NCBI RefSeq assembly: GCF_036962685.1
Contig: NZ_JBALOP010000003.1
Span: forward strand, 62,001-126,000
Length of the DNA stretch: 64,000 nt
Origin: Ferdinandcohnia sp036962685
GTDB lineage: Bacteria > Bacillota > Bacilli > Bacillales > Bacillaceae_L
Direction of reading: 5' to 3'
Position numbers and translations under genes: made by a program. Numbering within the stretch: position 1 is the stretch's first letter; each line of letters starts with the position of its first letter. This document shows, piece after piece, positions 9,816-18,572 of this stretch. Below the pieces are notes generated by a model. The model worked only from the letters and a program-made list of their open reading frames with translations, did no database searches and was not told the DNA's origin.

Positions 9816-9829
9816 AGAAAGCGTTTACA
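9816..9829 (-). promoter_or_regulatory. cre-like site (CcpA) upstream of acyl-CoA dehydrogenase
   Basis: Read on the minus strand the site is TGTAAACGCTTTCT, matching the CcpA consensus TGWAANCGNTNWCA at all but the last position. Catabolite repression of fatty acid oxidation would make sense, but its distance (~105 bp) from the start codon and the unmapped promoter leave its role open. Confidence 0.55.
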
Positions 9830-9911
9830 TTTTAAAAAGGAGTCTGTTAATCTTTATGAGGAACATTACATGAATAATTCCTCATGAAAGTGAAAAATCC
9901 TCTTTTTCATC

Positions 9912-9944
9912 AAAAAAAGTAGAGGTATAGTTTCCTATACCTCT
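9912..9944 (-). terminator. hemZ terminator overlapping the stop codon
   Basis: A 10-bp perfect stem (AGAGGTATAG / CTATACCTCT) with loop TTTC, followed on the minus strand by seven T. The TAG stop of hemZ lies inside the stem. Confidence 0.88.
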
Positions 9945-11449
9945 TTCACCACTCCAAATAGCCCGTTTAAAATATTGATTTTCTTATTCGTATATTCCAC
10001 AAAATTGTCATTGTAGGATTTTGGATCCTTCGGGTTTGCAAACTGAGTGATTTTCCCTGTTACTGGGTCCACAAATTTACTAGCAGCTCCACAGCCCAGC
10101 CCAATGATGGTTTGCATTTCTTCCATAATCATTATATTGTAGATGCTCTCTTGACCAGGAAGTGAATAGCCGACATTTTCTAGGTTCCCGAGAATGTTCT
10201 TCATACGATATAGATAGTAAGGCACATAGCCATGTTTATCAGTCCATGTAGAAGCATTGTTCATCATCTCGGTAATTTCTTCACGTCCTGCAACCTTATA
10301 CTTTTCCTTGTTTCGCGTCATTTCGGAAGCACGCTTAAAGGACAATGTATGGACGGTTAATGATTCTGGCATAAGCTTTTCTGTTTCAGAAAGTGTATAG
10401 TTGAACTCCTCCACTCCTTCACCAGGAAGGCCTATGATTAAGTCCATATTAATGTTGTTCATTCCCATGTTTCGTGCTAGATGGAATTTTTCAATCGTTT
10501 CTTCTACTGTGTGATGACGGCCGATCGCTTTTAATGTTTCCTGAATATAGGACTGCGGATTAATACTGATTCGATCAATATTCCACTTTTTTAAGACATC
10601 TAGTTTCTCCGGCGTAATCGTGTCAGGTCTACCGGCTTCAACAGTGATTTCCCGAATATGTTGAACATCTGGGAAGGACTGATACATTTCTTCATACAAC
10701 ATGTCCATCTCTTCAGCTGTAATGCTTGTTGGGGTTCCACCACCGTAATAGACGGTGGTTATCTTAATCTTGTTCTCTTTTAACCAACGACCTATTTCGC
10801 GCATCTCGTAATGAAGTCCACCAAGGAAGGAATCTACTGAGCCTTGTCTTCCATTGATGGCATATGCAGGGAATGTACAATAAGCACATTTCGTTGGACA
10901 AAAAGGTATCCCAATATAGATACTCACTTCATTTTGAAGTTGATATAAATCAGGAACCATCGTAAGCTGGCGGTCGACAATTTGGCTCATTAATTCAAGT
11001 TTTTCTTCGGTAATTAAATAGTCTTCCTTTAATTGCTTATGTGCAAGTTCCGTAGATACACCTTGTTGAACTTTTTTGTGTAAAAGCTTTGTCGGACGGA
11101 TGCCAGTAAGCATTCCCCATGGTTGAGTAATACCTGTAAAGTCTTGCATGGCCATTACATATACATGTGATACGCCATTTTTAATCTTTTTAAATAATTC
11201 TTTTTCATTCTCAAACGGTGGAAACTCCTTACTATAGTTTCCTTCGAATACGTTACCGGATTTCATGTCAGTTAGCTTGGCATATGTGGTAATCGTAGGA
11301 TTATTATATTCATATTGAAAGTCTACTAAAAGCTCTGGTTCTTCTAGCTCCGTGATTGAAATTTCACTTTCCTCGAAAAATAGGTTTGTAATGAGCTGTA
11401 AAGGTCGAATAAACCGGTCATCCAGGGGCCCTTTGAACAATATACGCAT
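9935..11449 (-). CDS. hemZ: Coproporphyrinogen III oxidase-like radical SAM protein HemZ
   Basis: A 504-residue radical SAM protein. The cluster motif CPTKCAYC (CX3CX2C) sits in PFCPTKCAYCTFPAYA near residue 185, followed by GGGTPTS and a HemN-type C-terminal region. Bacillus HemZ has been described as an oxygen-independent coproporphyrinogen dehydrogenase, although HemN-like proteins also include heme chaperones. It stands alone between terminators and has the same neighbours (yhaX, yhaR) as in B. subtilis. An N-terminal domain of ~170 residues precedes the radical SAM barrel, typical of HemZ and absent from HemN. Confidence 0.93.
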   Translation of the reverse strand: MRILFKGPLDDRFIRPLQLITNLFFEESEISITELEEPELLVDFQYEYNNPTITTYAKLTDMKSGNVFEGNYSKEFPPFENEKELFKKIKNGVSHVYVMAMQDFTGITQPWGMLTGIRPTKLLHKKVQQGVSTELAHKQLKEDYLITEEKLELMSQIVDRQLTMVPDLYQLQNEVSIYIGIPFCPTKCAYCTFPAYAINGRQGSVDSFLGGLHYEMREIGRWLKENKIKITTVYYGGGTPTSITAEEMDMLYEEMYQSFPDVQHIREITVEAGRPDTITPEKLDVLKKWNIDRISINPQSYIQETLKAIGRHHTVEETIEKFHLARNMGMNNINMDLIIGLPGEGVEEFNYTLSETEKLMPESLTVHTLSFKRASEMTRNKEKYKVAGREEITEMMNNASTWTDKHGYVPYYLYRMKNILGNLENVGYSLPGQESIYNIMIMEEMQTIIGLGCGAASKFVDPVTGKITQFANPKDPKSYNDNFVEYTNKKINILNGLFGVVKEV

Positions 11450-11530
11450 AGTTTTGTATCACCTTTTCAAAAAATTAGCTGATATAAGTGTACAGAATGT
11501 ACGATTTTTAATCAATATGAGAGTTTTCCC

Positions 11531-11727
11531 AATCAAATACGCCTTGGCGTATTATTGCCTAATCTTTTTAGGCCCACACGAGGTGGGTCACAAAGACGAA
11601 GACATCAGGAAGTGGCGTTCTTAGTCTTTGATCTTATGCTCGAAAAATTACCTTTGAAAAATTGTGGCATTCGCCGGAGGTTTTAACTTTATTCAGTCGG
11701 TGTCTGAACCCCGACTGAATAAAGTTA
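11531..11727 (+). repeat. Dispersed repeat family A, copy 1
   Basis: This fills most of the 314-bp gap between hemZ and yhaX. It starts at AATCAAATACGCC, contains a degenerate double-hairpin core (GGCCCAC.. and ..GGAAGTGGCG), the TAGTCTTTGATCTTA segment and CGCCGGAGG. It ends in a perfect 17-bp inverted repeat (11684-11700 / 11711-11727) formed by TAACTTTATTCAGTCGG and its complement. Other copies: 21185-21361, 27108-27361, 33055-33190, 57435-57696. No gene is seen in this interval. Confidence 0.85.
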
Positions 11728-11751
11728 AAAAACCCCCACATCATGTGGAGG
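11727..11751 (-). terminator. yhaX terminator
   Basis: On the minus strand an 8-bp stem (CCTCCACA / TGTGGGGG, one G-T pair) with loop TGA is followed by six T. It lies directly beyond the family A repeat. Confidence 0.8.
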
Positions 11752-11763
11752 CAAAATCCTACC

Positions 11764-12627
11764 TTATTTTTCAATTTTAATCTGCTTTAAGAACTCAATT
11801 CTTTGCTGCTTGCGAAAATGCTCTTTAATCATGTAGGAGACCCCATTCATACTATTGGAACGAGTCACCCAGTCGGCAGCAAATTTGACTTCCTTCGGTG
11901 CATTCCACATCGCAACCCCTAACCCAACAGATTGAATCATTTCAATATCATCTATCGAATCACCGATAACCACTGTTTCATGTAATGGGATAGATAAATG
12001 ATTTGCTAAAGTTTTTAACCCATTAAGCTTCGAAACTCCTAATGGTGTGATTTCTAGTTTATGTGGTTCAGTTAAATCAACCTGGATGTCCCGAAAGTGC
12101 TCATTGATTGTTTCTTTGATTGTCCCCAGTTCATCTTCACTTTGTGAATAGACCTCAATTTTAGGTGGTGCCACAGGATTGTCTGTTAAATGGTCTCCTA
12201 GTGAATCGACGAACTGCATTGGATAAAAAAGTGGGTCGCCTGAGCCAAACATCGCTTTTGCGATTAGATTACCAGGGAACCTCATTCGATTTCCAATAGA
12301 AAACTTTTCGTGCTGAAGGCGAATGCTACATTTAAAGTTTTCTAATACCTGGACAATGTTAAATGTTTTCTCTTCAGAAATCCGTTTTACATAAATCGGA
12401 TCATTTAGATCTTCGCCAATAAATCCTCCATTATGCGTAATTAGCAATGAGTCTAGCTTTAATGCTTTTGCTATTTTTTTTGTCGATGCAAAATGACGTC
12501 TTGTTACAAGAGTCACATAAACTTCCTTTGCTCGGACATATTCAATGGCTTCCTTTGTTCCACCTTGAAGCCGACCATTCGGACGCAGTAGTGTGCCATC
12601 GACATTTATTGCAAGTAACCTATACAT
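11764..12627 (-). CDS. yhaX: Cof-type HAD phosphatase YhaX
   Basis: A 287-residue HAD-superfamily hydrolase with a type IIB cap. Motif I is atypical: the expected DxDGT reads INVDGTLL, with Asn in place of the nucleophilic Asp, whereas the second aspartate is kept. Motif II (VTRR), a Lys near KLNGLK and motif IV GDSIDDIEMIQ are visible. Loss of the nucleophile suggests reduced or absent phosphatase activity. Size and position next to hemZ fit B. subtilis YhaX, reported as sporulation-associated. It is monocistronic with its own terminator. Confidence 0.88.
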   Translation of the reverse strand: MYRLLAINVDGTLLRPNGRLQGGTKEAIEYVRAKEVYVTLVTRRHFASTKKIAKALKLDSLLITHNGGFIGEDLNDPIYVKRISEEKTFNIVQVLENFKCSIRLQHEKFSIGNRMRFPGNLIAKAMFGSGDPLFYPMQFVDSLGDHLTDNPVAPPKIEVYSQSEDELGTIKETINEHFRDIQVDLTEPHKLEITPLGVSKLNGLKTLANHLSIPLHETVVIGDSIDDIEMIQSVGLGVAMWNAPKEVKFAADWVTRSNSMNGVSYMIKEHFRKQQRIEFLKQIKIEK

Positions 12628-12712
12628 ATGAGGTCCTCCTTCTCCAGTTGAGTGTCCCTATACATATGGTTATGAAAAAATGAAACTGATTAGAACTTTA
12701 GGTTTCACATGC

Positions 12713-12744
12713 AAAAAAAGAACCCCCGCCTAGGCGTAGGGTTC
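12713..12744 (-). terminator. yheA terminator
   Basis: A GC-rich hairpin (arms GAACCC..CGCC and GGCG..GGGTTC), followed on the minus strand by seven T, just downstream of the yheA stop. Confidence 0.85.
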
Positions 12745-12753
12745 ATCCAATCC

Positions 12754-13110
12754 TTATTGTTGGTCCATGCTGCCATATAGTTCTTCAAGCGGCTTTAGCA
12801 TGATTTGGTTTAGTTCACCGATGACAACACTCATGCGCTGCTCAGCCTCCATAAGCCTTGCAATCGTATCATGTTGTTGAACAAGTGCTACTTGTCTTTG
12901 AGCTTGTTCTACTTCTTCTTGAGAAATATCTTCACCCATCATTTGTTTTTGCTGAAGGGATAATTGTACGTTTCTAAATGCTTCAAATAATTTCTTTGCA
13001 CCTTCATCATTGTTGACTTGATCGTATAATTGCTTTAGCTGCTTAAACTCATCGCTTTCACGAATCGCCTTTTCAACTCCATACGCAACATCATATAAAT
13101 TTACACCCAT
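12754..13110 (-). CDS. yheA: YheA, YlbF/YmcA-family helical protein
   Basis: A 118-residue, all-alpha, charged protein rich in Gln and Glu, of the YlbF/YmcA/YheA (DUF964) family: MGVNLYDVAYGVEKAIRES and the FEAFRNVQL region. In B. subtilis the relatives YlbF, YmcA and YaaT act together on RNase Y and on phosphorelay output; YheA itself has no settled function. It is a single gene with a good ribosome site (AGGAGGTAGG) and a strong terminator, and is followed upstream by yheB, the same order as in B. subtilis. Confidence 0.9.
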   Translation of the reverse strand: MGVNLYDVAYGVEKAIRESDEFKQLKQLYDQVNNDEGAKKLFEAFRNVQLSLQQKQMMGEDISQEEVEQAQRQVALVQQHDTIARLMEAEQRMSVVIGELNQIMLKPLEELYGSMDQQ

Positions 13111-13244
13111 TTTACCTACCTCCTTTTCCAGATTTAGTACGAGGAAAATGGTTCTGTTTCACTATACCAAACATTTCCACATAATTCATCCCAATCCCCT
13201 AATATAGAGACGGTATTCTAACATATTCCACAAAGGGCGGTTTG

Positions 13245-14378
13245 TTAAAAAAATTGGGCAATAATCCCTTGAAAAATACCGATAATTCCACCAAGCAATG
13301 CCCCTAAATACGTAATCATCTTGAATTCTCGTTTTGAAATACCTAGCACCATTTCCTCCAAGCGCTCTACCGAAAATGTACCAACCTGTTCCTTTACAAT
13401 TTCCTCTAGCTTGAGGCTTTTCATCATTTTATCAATACGGTTTGCCACAAATTCGCCTGCCATTTCAATTCCTTTAGGAACAAAATTTTCAAGGATTCGG
13501 TTTTTATATGGTAGTAATACCACATTTGCAGGAGTTGCAAGATATTTTTTAACAGGGATAATGTGCAGAGTTTGGTCTTTTAGGAAAGAAAGAATTTTTT
13601 CTGAACCTATCTGTTCGACAACTCTATTAACCTCCCATGCTTTTACCTTATTCCACTCTTTTTTAATTAATGAATGTAAAAGCTCCTTCGTTCCTGGATT
13701 TCTCAGAAATTTTACGATTTCCGGCTGAATTTTATCAATTAAGCTTGTGTTTCCTAAAAACATTTGCACCATATTTCCAAGCATGCCACGGTTCGCCAGA
13801 AAATCATCGATCATTCTTTTTAAACGAAGTTTTCCTTCTTCACTTTCGAAATACTCAATTCCTTTTTCCGCAATAAAATCTGCAGCCTCTGGAAACTTCC
13901 CCTCGATTGTTGCAAGCAGTTCCTCAGGAATGACATGCCCGATTTCCTTCGTCCCCATTTCATCTAAAAGACTAATATATTTTTTTTCAATAAAGCTAGT
14001 TAACTTTTCCTCGGCCACTTCATCAAGATTATGTATCCCCAGTTTTTCCGAAAGCTCGGTAAAGCTTTGCTCAGTATCGAGTAGCTTATCAACTTCTTCC
14101 TTTGCCCAACCCTCGATTGTACTGACAAAGCTTTCATCTCTAAGCTTATTCTTTAAACTTTCAGGGGTTAACAAATGCTCCACTACCGTTCTTCCCATTT
14201 GATATGCCAATTCATCTCTTCGTCTCGGGATTAATCCTGGAGTAAACGGGAGTCGCTTTCCCCAAATATAAATGGCTTTATATGGCCTAAACAGCATTTT
14301 AATTGCCAGATGATTCGTTACTCCTCCAATAATCGCTCCAACCACCATCATAAATAAAATCATTACTATTACATCCAC
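13245..14378 (-). CDS. yheB: DUF445 membrane protein YheB
   Basis: A DUF445 protein of about 377 residues. It has an N-terminal hydrophobic segment with the hallmark GGVTNHLAIKMLFRPY, a long amphipathic helical middle with repeated units, and a C-terminal hydrophobic hairpin GALLGGIIGIFQGII. Family members are membrane-anchored with unknown function. I prefer the GTG start at 14378, which follows AGAAGGTGAT and gives the B. subtilis YheB length; an ATG in frame at 14411 gives 11 more residues. It is divergent from the ATP-grasp operon. Confidence 0.86.
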   Translation of the reverse strand: MDVIVMILFMMVVGAIIGGVTNHLAIKMLFRPYKAIYIWGKRLPFTPGLIPRRRDELAYQMGRTVVEHLLTPESLKNKLRDESFVSTIEGWAKEEVDKLLDTEQSFTELSEKLGIHNLDEVAEEKLTSFIEKKYISLLDEMGTKEIGHVIPEELLATIEGKFPEAADFIAEKGIEYFESEEGKLRLKRMIDDFLANRGMLGNMVQMFLGNTSLIDKIQPEIVKFLRNPGTKELLHSLIKKEWNKVKAWEVNRVVEQIGSEKILSFLKDQTLHIIPVKKYLATPANVVLLPYKNRILENFVPKGIEMAGEFVANRIDKMMKSLKLEEIVKEQVGTFSVERLEEMVLGISKREFKMITYLGALLGGIIGIFQGIIAQFF

Positions 14379-14414
14379 ACTATCACCTTCTAAAAAATGA
14401 ACTTTGACCAAGTC

Positions 14415-14442
14415 ACAGTATTCCTTACTTTTTCATACGATA
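14415..14442 (+). promoter_or_regulatory. Candidate sigma-K-like promoter for the ATP-grasp operon
   Basis: CATACGATA (14434-14442) fits the CATAnnnTA -10 pattern of sigma-K, with an AC dinucleotide 17 nt upstream (14415-14416). B. subtilis YheC/YheD relatives are sporulation proteins, so a mother-cell promoter is expected. The -35 match is only two bases, so this is a weak call. Confidence 0.35.
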
Positions 14443-14529
14443 CGATATCAGACATTCGCCTAATTTTATGAAGACCACCTTATCAATTATAGTGTTTGAA
14501 CGTAAGTTTTAGCAAATGGGGTTATCAAG

Positions 14530-15888
14530 ATGACGGAAAAAATTCTAATCGAGTTGATTCCTGTTTCAAACGAGCAGGTTTCCTCTTTGCAAATAAAAAT
14601 GAGTGACAGCATCTTCAAGAAGTTTGGCTTACAAAACGAACAGAAAATTGAATTAATCTGCAGCAGGAATAGTGTTCTCGTCGAAATCGTATCTATTAAT
14701 GAGGGCGAGCCAGTGATCCAATGTACTGATTTCATTTTAAAAGAATTACAGCTTCCTACCGGGAATTTTTCAATAACTCTTTACAAGAGGTCAACAAATA
14801 GACTTGAAATTGGTCCTGTCGTTGGACTTTTAACAGAGGTAAACGAAAAGAACGCTCAAATATCATTCGGTTCAATCGAGGAGTTTTGCAAGGAAATAGC
14901 ACTCTATGCAAACGAAATCGGGGTATTTTTTTATGTATACTCTTTAAATACATTTTATAACCATAATGGGTACATCTATTTAGATGGAAAATGGATAAAG
15001 TCAATTGTTCCATACCCTCAGGTGGTCCACAATCGGATTCACTCGCGCAAACGAGAACAATCCAGAAAATTTATCGATTTTACAAATGAATTGCAAATGA
15101 ACAATGTTCCATATTTTAATGATCACTTTTTAAATAAATGGGAAGTACATGAAATCTTAAAGGAGCAGGAGCATCTCCATTCCTATATCCCTGACACCGA
15201 GCTGTTAACGAGTAAGGATGTTCTTTTTGAAATGCTCGAGAAATATCAATGTGTTTTTGTAAAACCAGTCCATGGCAGTCAAGGAAGAAATATTTTCCGA
15301 ATTCATAAAACGGATGAAGACAAATATTTATTGGATTACACAACCTTTTCAGGTGACATAGAGACTGTCTATCAAGGCTTTGCATCTCTGTTTCAATCCT
15401 TATTCCCAAGGTTAAAACAACATACATTTATTGTTCAACAATGTATTTCACTTTTATTATATAAAGAAAAACCATTGGATTTTCGCGTACTATGTCAAAA
15501 ACAATCGAGTGACAAATGGCAGTTAACTTCAATTATTGCCCGGGTATCGTCAAAGGATCAATTTGTTTCAAATCTTGCAAGAGGTGGAGAAATTCAAAAG
15601 GTCTATCAAGTCCTTCTCGAAAATTTTGATGTAAAACAAATTCCCCATATTAATCGGTTAATGAAAGATTTAGCACTAGAGGTTTGCTCGATTATTGATG
15701 GAATGGATGACGGAATTTTCGCAGAACTGGGAATCGATTTAGCCCTTGATGTAAATGGCAAACCAACGATTATTGAAGTCAACACAAAACCATCGAAAAA
15801 CCAGGAACAGGATCAATTATCAACCAAAATTCGTCCAAGTGCAAAAGCGATTTTACAGCACTGTATCTTTCTATCCAACTTAGATTAA
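14530..15888 (+). CDS. YheC/YheD-family ATP-grasp protein (paralogue 1, YheD-like)
   Basis: A 452-residue protein of the YheCD ATP-grasp family. An N-terminal beta-rich domain (about residues 1-100, with LEIGPVVGLLT) precedes the family marker FLNKWEVHEIL (about 205-215). The ATP-grasp core follows: the nucleotide-binding lysine strand FVKPVHGSQGRN, DFRVLCQ, and the metal-binding ELGIDLALD and EVNTKP near the C-terminus. ATP-grasp enzymes join a carboxylate, via acyl phosphate, to an amine or thiol; the substrates here are unknown. B. subtilis YheC/YheD are spore-coat-associated. First gene of a run of four paralogues; only a weak ribosome site precedes ATG 14530. Confidence 0.88.
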   Translation: MTEKILIELIPVSNEQVSSLQIKMSDSIFKKFGLQNEQKIELICSRNSVLVEIVSINEGEPVIQCTDFILKELQLPTGNFSITLYKRSTNRLEIGPVVGLLTEVNEKNAQISFGSIEEFCKEIALYANEIGVFFYVYSLNTFYNHNGYIYLDGKWIKSIVPYPQVVHNRIHSRKREQSRKFIDFTNELQMNNVPYFNDHFLNKWEVHEILKEQEHLHSYIPDTELLTSKDVLFEMLEKYQCVFVKPVHGSQGRNIFRIHKTDEDKYLLDYTTFSGDIETVYQGFASLFQSLFPRLKQHTFIVQQCISLLLYKEKPLDFRVLCQKQSSDKWQLTSIIARVSSKDQFVSNLARGGEIQKVYQVLLENFDVKQIPHINRLMKDLALEVCSIIDGMDDGIFAELGIDLALDVNGKPTIIEVNTKPSKNQEQDQLSTKIRPSAKAILQHCIFLSNLD

Positions 15889-15918
15889 AAAAAGACATTT
15901 AAGAAAGGAGAGGGTCTT

Positions 15919-16980
15919 ATGATTTCACTGGGTTTTGTTACTCTTTATCCGAATCAGGAACGATTCTATGCAACAGAGCTTGCCAAACGAGCTCCTGAAT
16001 TAGGGATACAGCTATACCGCTTTACTCCAACATCGATTGAACCTACCTCTGAATTGGTTCATGGAGAAAAATATAATCACATTACAAACACGTGGGAACA
16101 AAGTACGTTTGAAATTCCCATGTATTTATATGACCGCTGCTTCTATTCGAGTGATGAAGTATCTAAAAAAAGTCAGCCAATTATGAACTGGTTAAAATTG
16201 CGTCCTGCAACTGCATTTATAGGGCATGGACTTCCAAACAAATGGGAGATTTACAATACCTTACGTCAAGATATAGAATTATCACCCTATATCCCTTCTA
16301 CTGAGCAAGCTCTCTCCTCTTCTGCCATCCTACGAACCTTAATGAAGAAGCATCAAATCATCCTTAAGCCAGTGAAAGGATCAATGGGAAAAGGAATTAT
16401 TGGTCTTTTTCTTCATCGTAATTATGTTAAGGCCGTCTATAAAGACGCAAATCTTTTAAAAAAGAAGCAATTTACGACAAGAGGAGATTTAAAAAAGTGG
16501 TTGGATTCCGTTATTACCAGTCAACCATATTTACTACAAAACTATTTACCCCTACATGATGAAGGGAATCGTCCTTTTGATATTCGCATCTTACTTCAAA
16601 AAGACGGCAGAGGGAAATGGATTGAACAAGGGCGTGGAATTCGCCTTGGTTTACCGGATCATCTCATATCAAATTTGGGAGGTGGAGGTGAATCGCATAC
16701 TTTTGAAAGCTGGACAGAAAATATGTCTTTTCATCAAAAGCAATTACTTTCGGATAATATTCATACAATTATTAATAGGCTACCCGAATTGTTAGAAGAT
16801 CAATTTGAACCTCTGTTCGAAATAGGAGTTGATTTAGGATTGACAAGTGATGGTGCCATCTGGATTTTAGATACCAATTCGAAGCCGGGTAGAAAGGTTA
16901 TTTTAGAAACCAGTCCAGAAAAAGAAGATACCCTGTACAGAACACTATTACAATACTGCCTCTATCTTCATTCAAGTTAG
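15919..16980 (+). CDS. yheC: YheC/YheD-family ATP-grasp protein (paralogue 2, YheC-like)
   Basis: A 353-residue member starting MISLGFVTLYPNQE, the short N-terminus typical of YheC, without the extra beta domain of paralogues 1 and 3. Core motifs: NKWEIYNTLR, IILKPVKGSMGKGI, FDIRILLQKDGRG, NLGGGGES and EIGVDLGLTSDG. The last metal-binding motif is DTNSKPG, with Asp where the other paralogues have Glu; this is still a plausible Mg ligand. A strong ribosome site (AAAGGAGAGGG) precedes ATG 15919. It lies 30 bp after paralogue 1, and a family B repeat with an assembly gap separates it from paralogue 3. Confidence 0.88.
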   Translation: MISLGFVTLYPNQERFYATELAKRAPELGIQLYRFTPTSIEPTSELVHGEKYNHITNTWEQSTFEIPMYLYDRCFYSSDEVSKKSQPIMNWLKLRPATAFIGHGLPNKWEIYNTLRQDIELSPYIPSTEQALSSSAILRTLMKKHQIILKPVKGSMGKGIIGLFLHRNYVKAVYKDANLLKKKQFTTRGDLKKWLDSVITSQPYLLQNYLPLHDEGNRPFDIRILLQKDGRGKWIEQGRGIRLGLPDHLISNLGGGGESHTFESWTENMSFHQKQLLSDNIHTIINRLPELLEDQFEPLFEIGVDLGLTSDGAIWILDTNSKPGRKVILETSPEKEDTLYRTLLQYCLYLHSS

Positions 16981-17191
16981 AAAAGCGGAAGGCGCCCTGA
17001 CTGAGGAACATCGACTAACTNNNNNNNNNNNNNNNNNNNNNNNNNNNNNNNNNNNNTGCTATGCATTTTCTTCGTGCGAGGATTATGCTGTCGAAGCTTC
17101 CCTTGTCCTGTGCAAGTTAAGCATAAGACGACCCCAACCTTCCGAAGCGAATGGCTTAGACCAGAGAGCCGATGGCGCCTGAAGCTAGACA
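16979..17191 (+). repeat. Dispersed repeat family B, copy 1 (contains assembly gap)
   Basis: It starts at AGAAAAGCGGAAGGCGCC, directly at the stop codon of paralogue 2, and ends at GAAGCTAGACA. The body matches copy 2 at 44269-44489 closely (TGCTATGCATTTTCTTCGTG, CCCCAACCTTCCGAAGCGA and others). The N run replaces the part that in copy 2 holds the hairpin pair. The repeat sits inside an otherwise continuous operon. Confidence 0.88.
17021..17056. other. Assembly gap (36 N)
   Basis: The intact copy of this repeat at 44269-44489 has 47 bases between the same flanking sequences, so the true missing segment is probably near 47 bases and includes a stable hairpin. Confidence 0.9.
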
Positions 17192-17213
17192 CCATTAAAA
17201 AGGAGCTGAAAAA

Positions 17214-18572
17214 ATGCGAACACCGTTGCCACTTAAAATTACACAAGAAGAAAACGGAAAAGTGTATATTCCAAAAACCATTCAATTAAAAACACCGATT
17301 AAGCATATTCTGTTTGGAACATCCTCCTGTGAATGTGAGGTCATCCAAGCTAATAAACAGGAAATTATAGTATCTGAGGATCTTTTTTCATCCTTAAATA
17401 TCCCATACACAAGTACAACTCAAGTATTTATTCATGAAGATCATCTTTACATTGGGCCGCTTGTCGGGATTTTTACGGCAGGTTTTAGTGAGTCGATGAT
17501 TCGACCCATTGGGGATCGAACCTTGTTCTTCGCAAAACTTTTGGCCCAAGAAAAAGCAGTTGGAGCATATGTTTTTATTTTTGGGGCCAAACATATTGAT
17601 TGGGTTAAAGGAACCATTCATGGACTTTTTCATAATCATAATGGCTGGGAAACGATTGAAGTCCCATTTCCTAATGTGGTCTATGACCGCCTTCCGAACC
17701 GCAGAACTGAAAAACATAAAGCCTTACGCGAAATCAAGCAACGTTTGCATCATGAGTATTTAATACCATGGTTTAATCCCGGTTTTTTTGACAAATGGGA
17801 AATTCACCAACTGTTAGAGGGTGACCACCGTGTTGCAACGTATTTACCGGAAACTCATAAAAGTCCAACCTTCACCTTAATTGAGCGGATGCTAGGGAAA
17901 TATCAGCATGTTTATATTAAACCTGCTAACGGTAGTCTAGGTTTAGGGATTTATCAAATTCTATTTGATCGCGAAACCGGTGATTATTATAGTCGCTTTC
18001 GTGACCGAGATGGGAAAAATCGTCTCCAGCGCTTTTCTTCCATTGAGTCATTTATCAACACTCACTTCCGCGACAAACAATTAGAGCATTATATCGTCCA
18101 ACAAGGAATTCATTTGCTTCGAAGCAATCATAAAACGATTGACTTTAGAATCCATACAAATAAAGATGAAAAAGGCAAATGGCAGGTCAGTGTAATGGCA
18201 GGTAAGATCTCTGGGCGCGGGAGTGTGACAACACATCTAAACAACGGGGGTATCGTTCGTACACTCACTGAAATTTTTCCGGATGACTCAGAATGTAAGA
18301 AGGTGACGAATTCTCTTAAACAGGCAGCACTTTCGCTGAGCGAAGCCATTGATTCAAGACAAAAAGGACATATTGGGGAAATTGGGTTTGATTTAGGTGT
18401 AGATAAAAATGGCAGTGTGTGGCTTTTCGAGGCAAACTCAAAGCCGGGCCGCTCGATATTTTCACATCCAAAGCTTAGAAAATATGATAAGCTCTCAAGC
18501 AGGCTTCCGTTGCAATATGCCGTATATTTAACAGAAACGACGATTAAGTCCCCTGAGGAAGTTTTCAAATGA
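17214..18572 (+). CDS. yheD: YheC/YheD-family ATP-grasp protein (paralogue 3, YheD-like)
   Basis: A 452-residue paralogue with the same layout as paralogue 1. The N-terminal beta-rich domain (to about residue 105, containing HLYIGPLVGIFT) is followed by FFDKWEIHQLL, VYIKPANGSLGLGI, DFRIHTN, HLNNGGIV, EIGFDLGVDKNG and EANSKPGRS. All the expected ATP and metal residues appear to be present. ATG 17214 has AAGGAG 8 nt upstream. Its stop overlaps the next start by ATGA (18569-18572), so paralogues 3 and 4 are translationally coupled. The substrate is unknown; a spore-coat role is inferred from the B. subtilis relatives. Confidence 0.88.
   Translation: MRTPLPLKITQEENGKVYIPKTIQLKTPIKHILFGTSSCECEVIQANKQEIIVSEDLFSSLNIPYTSTTQVFIHEDHLYIGPLVGIFTAGFSESMIRPIGDRTLFFAKLLAQEKAVGAYVFIFGAKHIDWVKGTIHGLFHNHNGWETIEVPFPNVVYDRLPNRRTEKHKALREIKQRLHHEYLIPWFNPGFFDKWEIHQLLEGDHRVATYLPETHKSPTFTLIERMLGKYQHVYIKPANGSLGLGIYQILFDRETGDYYSRFRDRDGKNRLQRFSSIESFINTHFRDKQLEHYIVQQGIHLLRSNHKTIDFRIHTNKDEKGKWQVSVMAGKISGRGSVTTHLNNGGIVRTLTEIFPDDSECKKVTNSLKQAALSLSEAIDSRQKGHIGEIGFDLGVDKNGSVWLFEANSKPGRSIFSHPKLRKYDKLSSRLPLQYAVYLTETTIKSPEEVFK

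Noticed and set aside
11352..11624. 90-codon plus-strand open frame between hemZ and yhaX
   Set aside because: It lies half antisense to hemZ and half in a family A repeat, without a ribosome site.
13321..14202. Two plus-strand open frames of 135 and 151 codons opposite yheB
   Set aside because: They are antisense to a clear DUF445 gene, lack ribosome sites and have Ser/Phe-rich content typical of the complement of a Lys/Glu-rich gene.
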